This document shows, in pieces, positions 42,006-52,130 of a stretch of 64,000 nt of DNA; the stretch's first letter is position 1; every line of letters begins with the position of its first letter. Position numbers and translations under genes: made by a program. Below the pieces are notes generated by a model, which was not told the origin of the DNA, did not search any database, and worked only from the letters and a program-made list of their open reading frames with translations. The DNA lies in contig NC_092590.1 of assembly GCF_047663525.1 (NCBI RefSeq), forward strand, positions 54,714,501 through 54,778,500. Reading direction: 5' to 3'. This DNA comes from Anas platyrhynchos (Eukaryota > Chordata > Aves > Anseriformes > Anatidae).

Positions 42006-42040
42006 CTTTCTGCTACCCTTTTTGCCAGGGTAGCAGAAAG
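42006..42040. other. Perfect 14-bp inverted repeat with 7-base loop
   Basis: CTTTCTGCTACCCT (42006-42019) and AGGGTAGCAGAAAG (42027-42040) are exact reverse complements separated by TTTTGCC. The stem is too short for a typical microRNA precursor and no longer pairing extends outward. Confidence 0.85.
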
Positions 42041-42697
42041 CTTTAATTTCCAAACTCTTTGAGGAGATACACTTTATGTTGTATCTGGAAAGATATTCAA
42101 TAATTATCTTGATTTGAAATTGACAGGCATTTCAGCATAGTTCTTTCATTTCTGCTTTTTCCATGGTATATATCTGTAGGAGCCAGGCTGCTGGGTTAAA
42201 TGCAGAAACAGTGGTTCGTGAAAAGTTTCTGTCTTTATGAAGTAGTTCAACTTCTGCTGAAAACATATTTTGTTTATTTATTCCGAACAAAGTAAAAGGT
42301 CAGTTCTTAAATATGTTAAATACCTGAGTTATACAAGGTACAGACCAGATATTTTTCTTTAAGAGAGCTTGCAAATACTTCTAGCATATCAACTGCAGTA
42401 GTAAGAACACTGAGTGGAAGCTTTGGCCCATGTCATATGTCTGATAACAGGCAGAATCATTTATTTTCTCTGTTACATAGCCAGTCTCAAAGTTCATTGT
42501 TTGTAGCATTGTTTTTTTTTTTTTTTATTTTGGTCATGTTAGTTATCTTCATTGGATATGGAATGTGCTAGCTGTCTCTCCAGAAGCTTTGGCTTGTAGT
42601 TAGACACCAAAGTCTTTAATGATCATAAATTTTAGTGTTAAGAACAGGATTGAATTTATATGCTGAGCTTCACTAAAATCTTTGGTATATTTTCTCT

Positions 42698-42721
42698 CTG
42701 AGTAGGACATGTCCTACTCAG
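42698..42721. other. Perfect 24-bp palindrome with a p53-type half-site
   Basis: CTGAGTAGGACA is followed at once by its exact reverse complement TGTCCTACTCAG. The centre, GGACATGTCC, fits the p53-family half-site RRRCWWGYYY. It lies about 4.9 kb upstream of the GRXCR1 start codon. Binding is only a possibility. Confidence 0.85.
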
Positions 42722-43277
42722 TGTAGGATTAAGAACAGTGTGCACCTGTCTCCCAAGCCACTTCCCAGCTATCATGACAAGCATTTCCTCAGGAAGGAGG
42801 TTCCACTTACACCTAAAGTGCTAGGTCTGAATGTCAGAATCTAGCATAGAATAGTCATTGTCTTCAAAGTAAAGGGTTGTTAGGCTGTGGAGTAACCATA
42901 AAACATATGACATAAAGTTCAGTTTTCTGTCTGAAAATTCCTTAGTGGCTCTGCTTGAGCCCATCTCAGATTAGCTTTACTGTCATTAATATAGGAAATT
43001 ACAGGTAAGGTTCAAAAGAAAACATGAGAGATTAGAGAATATTACAGTTAAAGGGAAATATTTATATATCATATTTATTGTAAGTTCTGCTTAAGCTTTC
43101 AAATATGAAAATATTCTATTTCGGTGTGATTTATAACATCTTTGAAATCTGGACTAAAATCTGATAGTTCCTCATCAAATATTACATTCCAAATTCTACC
43201 AAACTAGCTAATATTTGGAAGAAGAACCTTCTACAGGAAGCACTGATTCACTAGAAAGAAGATTCTCTCTTGTATTT

Positions 43278-43319
43278 ATAGATAGATAGATAGATAGGTA
43301 GATAGATAGATAAATAGAT
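43278..43319 (+). repeat. (GATA)n microsatellite
   Basis: About ten tetranucleotide units, with one GGTA and one AATA variant. Confidence 0.9.
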
Positions 43320-43608
43320 CTAAATTTATAATTTTATCAATGACTTCAAAATCTAAGAAATATCCAGGACTGTAAAAGCATTTAATCTTCTTCTCTTGGG
43401 AAGAATAATGATGCTCACACTCATACTTTTCAAGGCTAATTTTCAGGGATTGCAAAGAGTCCTTCTTCACTGAGGAAAAAAAGAAAATCAACATCATAAT
43501 TTCACAGCATCTTTTCCATTCTCGGAGCTCCACAGGAAACAGCAGAAATACCTGAACCCTGTCCTGAGCTGCCTCATACATCTATTCATCTTAGCTCCTA
43601 TTCTAAAA

Positions 43609-43625
43609 ATTAAATTAAATTAAAT

Positions 43626-43658
<33 letters not shown>
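43609..43658 (+). repeat. (TTAAA)n followed by poly(A) 27
   Basis: About five TTAAA units run directly into an A27 stretch (43632-43658). The A run may have grown from the pentamer array. Confidence 0.9.
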
Positions 43659-43660
<2 letters not shown>

Positions 43661-44537
43661 GTATAAGAAATAGGAAAATCTGGCATTCTGTTACACCAGA
43701 ATAAAACAGGAAGAACAATCTGGTGAAATTCAGTGTAGTACCGCTCTTCCTCACATGACTCACTACCATTTGTTAAGTATCCCAGGTGTGCTTTCAAGGA
43801 CTTCAGTGTTCACAGACAGCATCTCTGGGTAATATCACCTAAATAAAATATAAAAAATTCTAGCACACTTCTGTCAATCTTTTGACTCCTAAATGCATAT
43901 ATGCATATGTACATGTGTAACAGATATGAAGTTTTTGATTAGTAATACTTGGCTTTGGACTTCACCTTTGAGGGAGTCAATGCTAACAATGTGTAAGTGG
44001 CCTCTTTTTGTCCAGATTTATCCTTCTGCAGAAAGATATACAAGTTACTGTTCACAGACTGTATGGAAATTCTGTTGCTGAGCATGTAAATGTCTACCAA
44101 AATCTTATATCTGATTTGCAGCACAGATCTTGCAAGCATCTCTCAGACTTTCCACCATATAGCATTTTTAAGATATATTTTTGAGCCAAAATACGACTAA
44201 TAGTGATTTAGAATCTTTGTTTGCATCTCTGGCTTTCACAAGAGAAAATCAGATTCAGTGTTTTCCTCCTATCATTTTTTTTTTCCTTAGAAAACCACAT
44301 CATTACTGTAATTGTAGATGTTAGATACTCTGGAGACAATAACATATAATAATGCATCTTAGTTCTCACTTCACATGTGGGAATAGGAGTGATGAAAATA
44401 AGATAAAGGACTTTCATTTGGGTATATTATTACTAGCTATTGTTACCACTAACATTCTTTCTGTGGATTTCTTTTATTCAAAACTTCATAAATCCTTACA
44501 TGTTATTTTGCCATGTCTCCAGATCATTCCTGAGGAG

Positions 44538-44568
<31 letters not shown>
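44538..44568 (+). repeat. poly(A) run, 31 bases
   Basis: An uninterrupted A31 run following TGAGGAG. No retrocopy is recognisable upstream. Confidence 0.9.
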
Positions 44569-44569
<1 letters not shown>

Positions 44570-45347
44570 GCTCCACAACTCCAAAATCTTGTGAAGTTGT
44601 TTTGTTTGGTTTTCAACAGTGTACACAGCTGTTCAACTATGTAGCCTGACTCCTGTGCAAGGAAGTTGATCTGCATACACTGTGATTTCCCATCTGGCTT
44701 CTAGTTGATAAGAAATGTAGCTCAATGCCTGGATTGATGTGCTATTTGTAATTTAAAATATGGTCCCTATCAGTAGTGATGAAGGAAATATTTATGTATG
44801 TACAAATGTATTAAATCCTGGATGGAAAGAAAAGGGTAGCATTTCATATACCCTTCAGTATAACAGGAACACATCAGCTTTGTTTTGTGTGCCCCAGAGG
44901 AAATTTTAATAGCTGTGAATTCCCACAGTCAACTCTTTATGAGGCCTGGAGGCAGAAGGACCATCCACAGACACAGAACAGATGAGACTGGTTTGATTTT
45001 TCCACCTGACTAACCGATTAGTGAGTCTAGAGGTGAACAGAGAAAGACTGCAGAGGGCAGAGGCTTGAGGTATTGGTTTCCTTAATGGCTGAGCTAATTG
45101 CAAGACAGATGAATCATTAAGTCATTTTGGCTCTGCAGATCTCAGCCACTGAACTGGGATCACCTCGCTCAGTTTGATCCAGGCAAAACTCTTTGTATAA
45201 GGAGGGAAATAACATTTACAAGTACTATCTGGAGTGATTGATGATATCACACTCATGCTGAATGAAATTCCTGGCCTTATACTGACAAATTCAGAGCTTA
45301 GCCTGTGTAAATGAAGGAGAGGTAATGATCTGCATGTCAGCATAGAT

Positions 45348-45446
45348 GGAAGGAAGGAAGGAAGGAAGGAAGGAAGGAAGGAAGGAAGGAAGGAAGGAAG
45401 GAAGGAAGGAAGGAAGGAAGGAAGGAAGGAAGGAAGGAAGGAAGGA
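45348..45446 (+). repeat. (GGAA)n microsatellite, 99-base homopurine tract
   Basis: About 24 uninterrupted GGAA units with no pyrimidine on the plus strand. The run can form triplex (H-DNA), and tandem GGAA can act as a low-affinity ETS-factor binding array; both are known properties of such repeats and unproven here. Confidence 0.95.
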
Positions 45447-45976
45447 TGGATTCAGGAAACACTGACTTGCCAGCTGAGCACCCAACACTCAGATATTTGA
45501 ACACTGTAACATGCTGGTTTGTACATTATAACAAATCATACGTCTTCAATCACATATCCTTTTGTCATGTTATTATTATTACGTTGGTCTTATTGCATTC
45601 CCCAGGAAATCAAAGACACCAAAACACAAATAACCTCCATACACTATTCTAATCTTGCTTTCATTTTGCTTGGATTTTGAGCACTTAGACTGAGCTAATT
45701 CAATTTACAGGCCCATTAACCAGACTGCAAATGAAAGGAGAAGACAGTGTGTCTCCACAGGAATCCTCAATGTCAAAACAGTCTCTGGGTTTTAAAACCT
45801 CAGGAGCTCCTGATGCAGCACCAATCTACTTTCTTAAACCTGAAGTCCAAAACAGGATCCAACAGGTAGAGAAAGTGGCAAGAAAACCAAAATGAAATTT
45901 GTAATGTTTTCTTTACAATAGATGCTAAATTGCATGTGAATTTATCTACAGGCTTCTGAGTGAAATCTCGACAAAT

Positions 45977-46168
45977 AATCACAGAATCACAGAACTGTAG
46001 GGGTTGGAAGGGACCTCGAAAGATCATCGGGTCCAACCCCCCTGCCAAAGCAGGTTCCTCAAAGCAGGCTGCCCAGGCGTCCACACAGGCCTTAAGTATC
46101 TCCAGAGAAGGAGACTCCACAGTCTCCCTAGGCAGCCTGTTCCAATGCTCTGTCACCCTCAATGTGAA
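45977..46168 (-). mobile_element. CR1 LINE 3' fragment, minus orientation
   Basis: On the plus strand it starts with AATCACAGAATCACAGAACT and GGTTGGAAGGGACCTCGAAA, then CCAACCCCCCTGCC, and ends in TGTTCCAATGCTCTGTCACC, the reverse complement of a CR1 3' end. On the minus strand the [12 protein letters not shown] segment of the ORF2 end is readable with few changes. An AAT repeat follows at 46165-46182. Confidence 0.93.
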
Positions 46169-48887
46169 TAATAATAATAATGATGACTGACTTGCCTACA
46201 GGATTTTATTCTTAATAACATTTTTTTATTATTATTACTTGCCTTAAAGGTGTTTAAAAATAAAAAGAAATATTTTTTTCTGTGTCTCTCTCTAACTCTA
46301 CCTCTATCTCTGTCAGAATTGAGGGACAGCAACAGCATTCAGCCCTGTGTTTCCAGCAGGCATGTATGTCAGCTGCAGATGGCTGTGTGCTGAATCCCCC
46401 CATCAGAGCTGTTCCATGCATCCATCCTCACAACATTATTAGTACCTTGTGGTACTGCCACCTTTTAATTACAAGACTCTTCCCATGAATGCAAGATTCC
46501 TTAATTTTTTATTTTTTTTTTTGGTTTTGTTTTGATCAGAGTATCTTTTGTATTTGGTTTGGTTTGATTAGTTTTACTGTAGTTGTTAGTTTACTATTTC
46601 TGCTCCCCAGAGCTGAGAAGATTACTGAATTGCATCTGTTCCCAAAGGACACATCCTTCAGCTGAACACTCGTACATAAACGACTATTATTTCCTCTGTG
46701 ATGTGTATTCATCAGAGGCAAATTCAAATGTTCACTCTCACTCTATTACATTCTTACATCTGAAATACGTTTCCACAAATGCAAGATTTCAAATCAAGAC
46801 TTTGGCAAGGTTCAGTGGCAATCTAAGTAAGTGGTAGTCTAAATAAGCTCAGAGGATTTCAGATCTCCCTATCACCTCTCCATCACTGACGTCAAGCCCA
46901 AGATATTGACTAAACTGTTGAATATTTAATTTAGAAATTTACCTGTAGTCTCCTGTTAATAATACACATAGACACACTCTTTTTTGAACAAAAGTAGTGG
47001 CCTTTATGTCAGGCAACTAAATGCCTGCTGACTAAATGTCACCTCTCTGAATGCAAAAGCTATTTCATTGTCCAGAACCGTTCCTGGAACATTGAGCAGC
47101 ATAACGATTCCTGATAAAATAGGCACCTGGGAAGGCTGATACCACAGTGAATTTTCATAGACATGCACTGTCACTAGACTCCCATTTTATTGTAATCTCC
47201 AAAGACCTGCATTTATTGGATTCAAAGTCTCCTTTCTGCCATTCTGCTGTCACTTCTCTTCCAAGGCAGATAATTTGAAGTTTTTCTGCATCTTACATTT
47301 TCTGGGGCAGATTCTCTTCTTCTCTGCAGCAGGCTTTGTTTATTTTCAGAAATAAAAATGCAGGTGAGAGACAAATCAGCTGTGCAAATGAGCATTCCTT
47401 TTAAATAAGTGAAGCATTTTGGTGGTTTAAACTATAGCACAGATATCAGATTATTTTAATATGTCCCAGAGTCACCTGGATGAAATTTAGTCACTAACAA
47501 TATTCCCTAAACATTTAAAAATCATGAGTCAAGTCCCCTAAAATCTTCAGAGTGAGTAACTATTGTACTATCTGAACACATGCATATTTATTGTCCTCTC
47601 TGATCTTGATCTTATTGCACTCCTATTTTCAAACCTTGCCCCACAATAACATGGAGACCAATCTCATTTTTCACAGAAGATGAGATTTTCATGCAATCCT
47701 TGTATTTCAGTTGTTGTGCATTTGCCCAGGACCATGTCCAGTCATGTTTCAAATATCTCCACATTTTTTGCTTAAGAACACCAGTTATTGTGATGCTCAC
47801 ATAAAAACTGCAAGGAATGCTAAATCTGTCTCAGGGTACACAGTGCTTCACAGTGACACACAGTGCTTCAAGGTGCATGCAGCACTTGGCATCCCCCTTG
47901 AACATCCTCAGCCACAGTACAGCTAGCTGTGTATGATAATGACAAAATCTTTTACCAGTTTATGCCACACATCAAAAGTTATGCATTACAGTGAGAAAAG
48001 ACCCAAAAATCTGGCATCTTCTAATCCCTCAGCCCTCTGCTTAGAAGGATTTCTACTGGAAGTACTTACAGGGTCCTTAACAAATAAGCTTCTCGCTAAT
48101 CTTTAGAAGAATAACTTGACAATGTTTCTGAGGTGCAAAAGTGTTCTCCATCAGTCATCCCCATTGCTTAACCCTTGTAAAGCTACCAGAGTCTGCTAAG
48201 AACTATGTCCTTGCCCTTCGCTGTGGGAGGATTTGGGATTTGGATTGACCTCAGGGGTGAACTTCTTTACAGATACCAGTTACAGCAGCATCTATAGTCT
48301 GCAGGGCCTTAGTTGTCCTACCTAGCATTTAAGTGATAGTAATTTGATGTTTCATTATGGACTTTTCTCAGAGGGAATCCCTTGCTGCCTGCTACAACAG
48401 TAGTTGGTATTTGTGAAGGTGAATCTAAATACAATATGGATGTCAGCAGTCATGGCAGAAACTCTAATCTTCAGCAAAACAACTATATATGTTGTGTCAT
48501 GCCCCAGACCTTGTACAATATTGAGGCTCCTGACTCCTGCTGACAGAAGTAAGCCTCATTGATAGGTGTCTGAGTATTTCAAAGCCAGCAAGTCCAGGGT
48601 CTTGACCTGAAATGGCCCACAGTTAACCCTCAGATCACCTTCCCAATCTTTCCCGATGAAAGAAGTTGAACTCTAGACCTCCTGCCAAATTTTATTTTTG
48701 TTGTTTCAGTCCTACTCTCCTTTAAAAATATCAGCAGCCCACAGTAAGGCACCAGGTTAAAACACACAGAGAAAAGAAGTTCAAGTGTTAGAAGGTGTCC
48801 TTTTCTTCTCCCTCCCTCAGACAGCTTGACACTGAAGGGCAGTACAGGCTGCAGCAGGGAACTGAGTTACCATTCACATGGACAAAC

Positions 48888-48973
48888 AGGATGAAGTTCA
48901 TGTCAAGAATGTTAAGAGGTATTTTTAAATAGGATGAAATTCATGTCAGGAATGTTAAGAGGTATTTTTAAAG
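48888..48973 (+). repeat. 43-bp tandem duplication
   Basis: Copy one (48888-48930) and copy two (48931-48973) differ at about three positions. The unit begins AGGATGAA(G/A)TTCATGTCA and ends GGTATTTTTAAA. Low divergence implies a fairly recent duplication. Confidence 0.85.
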
Positions 48974-49596
48974 TATATATTAACATGAAAATATAATTTT
49001 TTACCAAAATTCATCTGTCAAATTTGTAACAAAACAAAAAAAAAAAAAAGATACTCTAAAACTGGCTTTCCATGTTTTTACTAGCTCTGTATTATTTCAT
49101 TATTAGAAAGTTTATTATTAGATTCATTATTATTATTATCAGATGTTATTATTATTATAAGATTCATTATTTTTCTGAGACATAACAAAGATGTCCATTT
49201 TCATATAAACCAACCCCATAATTATAGACAATACTTTAGACAAACATATTTGGAAAAAATAAAAATTGTTATATCTCTGATTCTATGTTTTTTACTTCAG
49301 TCATCATATAATATGGCTCATACCACAATGAACCTTTTCAGACCTATGATAGGTAGTATACAGGGAGTAAATACAGCTTACAAGAAAGCCATGAATGTAC
49401 TTCTGAAAATACTTACCTACTCTAAAAGTACTGTTTTATACCGAAAAATACTAGATTGTAATAAACATGAGGTTTAGATCCAAGTTTTCATTGTACTACA
49501 GCTGTAGTACTTGAACACCGGAATGAAGTGCCTGGATGCATCTTATTTTCCTTTTTGGAAGAAATGGATGATGATTTCCTCCATGCACAATTGTAA

Positions 49597-49630
49597 CCCC
49601 CCCCCCTTTTTCTTTTTTTTTTTTTTTTCC
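49597..49630 (+). repeat. Homopyrimidine tract C10-T5-C-T16-CC
   Basis: Thirty-four pyrimidines in a row. No gene feature is associated with it. Confidence 0.85.
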
Positions 49631-51089
49631 ATACAAGTCCACTAATCAACATATGAGATTTATGAGATTTGAGATCTGTTCCTTGTTGCAGGTTAGTTGC
49701 ATTTAGTGTCATCAACCGGGGTCAGAATAGCCTCACCTAACTTTAGTATTATCGAAGCTTTCAGAGACATTTGACAATGTTAGCAATCTTTTTAGAAAAT
49801 GCAATATAAACATAAAATATATTGATGTTATAATTTCTTTGGCATTTGATCAAATACATGACAAAATGTTTGTGCATGTATGTTTGTGCTCTCTGCTTAG
49901 TACCGTATTTGTTGGCCTTGCCCATCTCGAAAGGAGAAATGGGAAAGGTGGATTTCAGCCAAGTCATTCGTAACATATTTGAAACAACAGATCACATAGT
50001 TTGAGTGATCAATAGATTGTGTTATGCAAATAAGTGATTTCATACCTCTTTGACTCTCATAACGAAATAATTTTATTATACCAGAATTATATCTATTATT
50101 CTCAAACTCTCTGCACTGCTGAATGTGTTATTTTGGGAAGCATACATATTCCTAAAGTGAACTAGCTGATGTTTTAACAGTATTTTCTTTTGCAATTTGT
50201 TGACCAGAAAAAGAAATTTTGCCTCAGTGTTTCCAATAAACTAGTACTTTCAGGGGAGAAGTATAATATTTCATTGGATCTAGGCTTTTTAGTTATTTCC
50301 TCTGCTGGAATCAAGAACAACCCAAAATTTATTCAGGAATAAGAAATTAAAGGATCTTTTCAAATGGAATTTGTATTGAAGCAATGACTGCAATTCATAT
50401 TGTTTAAATATTTTAAAAGATAAATTAGTTTAATCAATCTGACAATGCAGACAGTTATTTTTGTACCTAGGCCCAACATTGCAAAATAAAAGATGGTATT
50501 TGTCTTTACTGATTTGTTGAACATCATTATTTCATGGTCTAATTCACCCCTCTAACCTGCAGGCCTGAAACATCATTGGTGTAAAGAAAAAGTGATTAAG
50601 CTTTTGCTGATTAAGCAATGCATTTTAAATAAAATAGTTACCTAATCAATAATATAACTAACCTAATAAACATACTGCTACTACTGATTTAGTTATAGCA
50701 TTTTGCATAATTATTGCACACAATTTTAAAGTTGCTAGTCATCAATCTCTAGCTCTATAGATTTCTATAAATTGCACACACCTACCATTGAATTGCAGCT
50801 TTATCACCTTTTCCTCTCCTGACCACCTAGCACTAGGTTGCAAGTCCATCAGTTGTCACTACGCCTTTCAGGAAAATAGTAAGCTCAGCATGTTGTCTAA
50901 GAGAGCTTGCTCCAGCATCCCACTGGGTGGATCAGCATCCCTGTTCACCAGTCAATTTTGTTAATGTGTGTAAACATCTACACTACTAGTATCAGAAGAT
51001 TTACCCCCTCTTTTGTTTCTTACCTGGTTTCTACCTTAATCCCAAGTTATTCTATTTCCAGACCCATCTTTTTGCCACGATTGTGCCAC

Positions 51090-52130
51090 CTTCTCTCTGT
51101 CCAAACTTCTCCCTCTGGGCCAGAGGTGGACCAGGTCTTTTGCTTGAAGGCACTTCTGGCTCCTCATCAGCTTGGAGGGGCAGTGAACCTATTTTGTAAC
51201 TGTTAGCCATTGGGTGGGATAGGAGCCTTCCTCTTGGTGCCTGAAGTCACCAGCTTTCATCCTTCATTTCTCCAGAGGCTGCACTTCCTTAACGCTGGGT
51301 GTGGACACTGTCTGCTTCTCTGTTACCGTTGGAGTCACAGGCTCTTCAAGCCACTGCATCAGAGAAGTTCTCGTCTATCTCCCTTTAAAGGTTGTACGTG
51401 GTGCTTAGGAACATAGTTTAGTGGCTGACTTAGGTGGTAGGGGGATGGTTGGATCAGATGATCTTGGAGGTCTTTTCCAACCTTAATCATTCTATGATTC
51501 ATCTTGTCTGATACTGTACAGCATGTTCACTTCCTTCTGTAACTCCTCCATTCAGCAGTATAGGTCCTCCATGACTGTATACCTCCTGTAAGACATCAGA
51601 TAGAGGTCCCAGTAACCCCTGGGACTTGGATGGCTGCATCCGTCATCTGCAGCTTTATCTGTGTTGAAGCCTCCATCCTAGCACAGAGAGGTGGTCCAAC
51701 ACCTGCTGGGAAAACTGCTCTGTACTGCAGCACCACCACCATACTGCTATAGTGGTGTGAATTCTACTGAGGCTTCCTTCTTCACATCCTGCTCTGCAAC
51801 CTACTGGCTCTGGGAGGATGTACTCTGGGCATAGCTCTTGTGTAGACCTCTCCCAAGCACTGGCTAAAAGGGTGCATGGCACTGCCTAATCAGTAGGCAG
51901 CTGTAACAAAGACCTGCAGCACTCTGGGTCAAGGGCAGCTAATCGTCATTGTTAGAAGCCACTAAAGCTTCCTTGTGCTCAAACCCTTGTGGGTCCCTTT
52001 ACCTCACTGTTGTCTAGCAGCAGCAGACACCCTCAAGTTTCATTTCTAGGTATTCCCTGATGATCTCAGACTTAGTCTCTAGAAGGTCTTCAGGCTCCTA
52101 AAACAATGTGCAGAGTCTGCTGAGCAAGCT
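51090..52130 (-). mobile_element. Decayed CR1-type LINE ORF1 remnant, interrupted
   Basis: Minus-strand translation shows ORF1-like pieces in order. A coiled-coil segment (M-E-D-L-Y-C-stop-M-E-E-L-Q-K-E-V-N-M-L-Y-S-I-R) lies near 51510-51585. E-I-D-E-N-F-S-D-A-V follows near 51350-51380. Then S-G-T-K-R-K-A-P-I-P-P-N-G and Q-L-Q-N-R-F-T-A, and after a frameshift A-D-E-E-P-E-V-P-S-S-K-R-P-G-P-P-L, occupy roughly 51110-51265. I remember closely similar segments from CR1 ORF1 proteins. Stops and frameshifts show it is dead. A plus-strand CR1 end at 51391-51502 splits it between S-I-R and E-I-D. The right-hand limit is a guess; beyond 51660 similarity is not visible to me. Confidence 0.55.
51391..51502 (+). 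mobile_element. CR1 LINE 3'-terminal fragment inserted in older LINE
   Basis: AACATAGTTTAGTGGCTGAC, GGTTGGATCAGATGATCTTG, a GAGGTCTTTTCCAACCTTAA segment and the terminal TCATTCTATGATTCAT are typical of a CR1 3' end. It is opposite in orientation to the ORF1 remnant on both sides, so it is the later insertion. The 5' edge is placed where ORF1-like sequence resumes. Confidence 0.8.

Noticed and set aside
45348-45446. Array considered as CRISPR-like repeat
   Set aside because: The unit is a four-base microsatellite with no spacers, in a vertebrate genome.
45291-45488. Open frame encoding P-S-F-L repeats
   Set aside because: It is only the translation of the GGAA microsatellite.
51391-52130. 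Twin-primed inversion of a single LINE insertion
   Set aside because: In twin priming the inverted 5' part precedes the 3' end on the sense strand. Here ORF1-like minus-strand sequence flanks the plus-strand 3' end on both sides, so nested insertion fits better.
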